Positions 63,119 to 64,000 of a stretch of 64,000 bases of DNA are shown here, one piece after another. The stretch is from Lentzea atacamensis. GTDB lineage: Bacteria; Actinomycetota; Actinomycetes; Mycobacteriales; Pseudonocardiaceae. A program made the position numbers and the translations under genes. The DNA lies in assembly GCF_003269295.1 (NCBI RefSeq), contig NZ_QLTT01000013.1:186001-250000 (forward strand), written 5' to 3'. Every line of letters begins with the position of its first letter. Positions within the stretch are counted from its first letter, which is position 1. The notes under the pieces were generated by a model. That model was not told where the DNA came from. It did no database searches and saw nothing but the letters and a program-made list of their open reading frames with translations.

Positions 63119-63580
63119 TCAGCGCAGGCAGGTGAGCTGCCGGGTGTGCACGGGCACGTGGTTCCCGGCGAGCCCGTTGACGAGGCCGGCGAGTGAGACC
63201 GGCTGGTCCAGCAGGAGCTCGTCGCCGGACATCAGGAACGCCGGCACGAGAACCGCGGCAGCCTCTTCGGTGAGCTGGTCGGCGATGTCGCAGAGAAACG
63301 CCGCCTGGCCGCGGACGCGAGCGATCAGCCCGCTCCTGCCGTCGTGCTCGGCGATGATCCGGTCGAGGTTCCAGCTGTCGAGGCAGATCCGGTTGTCGAA
63401 GACGGGCCGTGCACCGGACACGACGCCCAGCGCCACGGCGGCGGTCGCGGCGTCGACGCTGAGGACGTGGGCCAGCACCTGGTCGGCGTTCCACCCGCCG
63501 TCGGCTGCTTCACCGAGGCCGGGTTCCTCTGCCTCTTCGAAGAACTTCGAGTAGGCGCTGCGGAGTGCGGTCGTGTCCAT
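63119..63580 (-). CDS. DinB-superfamily-like protein
   Basis: The 153-aa protein is an alpha-helical bundle with GWNADQVLAHVLSVDAA, a pattern shared with DinB/maleylpyruvate-isomerase-type proteins, which bind a metal through His residues. Later His and Cys residues are scarce, so the fold call is tentative. The ATG at 63580 has GGACGG 4 nt upstream. It is divergent from a MarR/GbsR-like gene, with two inverted repeats between that may control both genes. Confidence 0.6.
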   Translation of the reverse strand: MDTTALRSAYSKFFEEAEEPGLGEAADGGWNADQVLAHVLSVDAATAAVALGVVSGARPVFDNRICLDSWNLDRIIAEHDGRSGLIARVRGQAAFLCDIADQLTEEAAAVLVPAFLMSGDELLLDQPVSLAGLVNGLAGNHVPVHTRQLTCLR

Positions 63581-63606
63581 CGGGCCGTCCTTCGTCGGCA
63601 GGAATG

Positions 63607-63625
63607 TGCAACCGATGGTTGCACG
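63607..63625. promoter_or_regulatory. Inverted repeat, operator 1 of the divergent region
   Basis: GTGCAACC, three bases and GGTTGCAC form a perfect 8-bp inverted repeat. A second copy of the GCAACC core lies 16 bp downstream. The pair is likely bound by the MarR/GbsR-like regulator encoded alongside. Confidence 0.6.
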
Positions 63626-63640
63626 TCGACCCATTACCTG

Positions 63641-63656
63641 CAACCTTCAGGTTGCG
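63641..63656. promoter_or_regulatory. Inverted repeat, operator 2, overlapping the -35 box
   Basis: GCAACCT, two bases and AGGTTGC form a perfect 7-bp inverted repeat sharing the core of operator 1. It overlaps the -35 of the plus-strand promoter (63653-63658), so a bound regulator would block transcription. Confidence 0.6.
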
Positions 63657-63681
63657 CAAATATTGACAAGATCGCTACGAT
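63653..63681 (+). promoter_or_regulatory. Promoter of the MarR/GbsR-like gene
   Basis: TTGCGC at 63653-63658 and TACGAT at 63676-63681 are 17 bp apart. The start codon follows 33 nt later. The -35 lies in operator 2, which suggests autorepression. TTGACA at 63663-63668 is a second candidate, but a matching -10 is not clear. Confidence 0.5.
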
Positions 63682-63714
63682 GACTTCAGTGTTGACCGAA
63701 GGAAAGGCTCCGTC

Positions 63715-64000
63715 ATGAGCGTGGGCAGGGAAACCCGGCTGTCCGCCTGGATCGAGCGGTTCGCGGCCCACTTCGCCGAGGAGGGCATTCCGCTGATCGG
63801 CGGCCGCATCCTGGGCTACCTGCTGGTGTGCCAGCCCGTCGAGCGCACCGCCGCCGAGCTCTCGCAGGAGCTGGAGGCCAGCAGCGGATCCATCAGCACG
63901 AACCTGAAGTACCTCGTCAACGTCGGCCTGGTGACCAAGCGGACCCGGCGCGGCAGGCAGGCTGCCGAGTACCGGATCAACGAGAAGGCCTGGTCGGAGT
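63715..64000 (+). CDS. MarR/GbsR-like transcriptional regulator (3' part outside window)
   Basis: The first 95 codons encode a winged-helix regulator: RLSAWIERFAAHFAEEGIPL, then GGRILGYLLVCQPVERTAAE and a recognition region LEASSGSISTNLKYLVNVGL followed by the basic wing TKRTRRGRQAAEYRI. This resembles GbsR-type MarR proteins. The ATG at 63715 has GGAAAGG upstream. The divergent DinB-like gene and two inverted repeats suggest that it controls both. The effector domain lies beyond the window. Confidence 0.8.
   Translation, partial: MSVGRETRLSAWIERFAAHFAEEGIPLIGGRILGYLLVCQPVERTAAELSQELEASSGSISTNLKYLVNVGLVTKRTRRGRQAAEYRINEKAWSE

Overview
This 64 kb window is high-GC chromosomal DNA from an actinobacterium. 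I infer a member of the Pseudonocardiales (a Saccharothrix, Lentzea or Actinosynnema type). The reasons are the gene orders uvrC-rapZ-yvcK-whiA-gap-pgk-tpiA-secG-rbpA and tkt-tal-pgi-zwf-opcA-pgl, an rbpA gene, a whiA sporulation regulator, a conservon, many GTG starts with GTGA/ATGA overlaps, and several leaderless-looking promoters. I see no tRNA, rRNA, CRISPR array, insertion sequence, integrase or phage genes.

Layout. 1-6600: accessory and regulatory genes. These are a fragment at the edge, a haloacetate-dehalogenase-like hydrolase divergent from a SARP-type regulator, an XRE regulator coupled to a SLOG-like protein, an unknown 164-aa protein and two Rieske lipoproteins. 6600-12400: uvrC, a decayed HD-domain gene with an 18-bp minisatellite, then the coupled rapZ-yvcK-whiA set. 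12400-15770: an acyltransferase-3/SGNH membrane protein, a LuxR-type regulator pseudogene and a small gene. 15880-19700: lower glycolysis (gap-pgk-tpiA), secG and rbpA, closed by a strong terminator. 19720-26620: a NUDIX protein, a secreted Ig-like protein, an exported membrane protein coupled to a Ser/Thr kinase, a TetR/secreted hydrolase pair with a palindromic operator, a 120-bp inverted-repeat element and an orphan NarL-type histidine kinase. 26700-33740: two DUF4360 secreted paralogues, a receiver-only protein, a LacI-sensor/hybrid histidine kinase fusion, two leucine-rich-repeat-variant proteins and a GNAT relic.

33740-41880: the pentose phosphate operon. Five of its six genes overlap the next by 4 nt, or are 7 nt apart at tal-pgi, and it ends at a T-tailed terminator. 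42100-46700: ctaB, a CHAT-like protein without the usual His/Cys, and a YCII-domain/ECF42 sigma pair. 46700-49075: a compact minus-strand set (two-TM protein, cupin-like protein, HD hydrolase) of unknown role. 49470-57760: FKBP lipoprotein, quinone oxidoreductase, MFS transporter, DUF885 peptidase-like protein, ATP-grasp protein, hydrolase and an ActP/DUF485 acetate symporter. 57940-63110: a conservon (kinase-like sensor, roadblock, DUF742 and an atypical GTPase) with its promoter and a two-TM protein behind it. 63119-64000: a DinB-like gene divergent from a MarR/GbsR-like regulator, with two GCAACC-type inverted repeats between them.

How the genes work together. gap, pgk and tpiA with pgi and the zwf/opcA/pgl/tal/tkt operon cover most of central sugar metabolism. 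yvcK and rapZ are often tied to carbon or cell-wall control, and whiA to development. The accessory parts are dominated by signalling proteins, several with unusual domain combinations. No complete, recognised defence system is present. The best candidates for undescribed biology are the 46706-49075 set, the CHAT-like protein beside the ECF42 module, the conservon with its altered GTPase and trailing membrane protein, and the LacI-type hybrid kinase.
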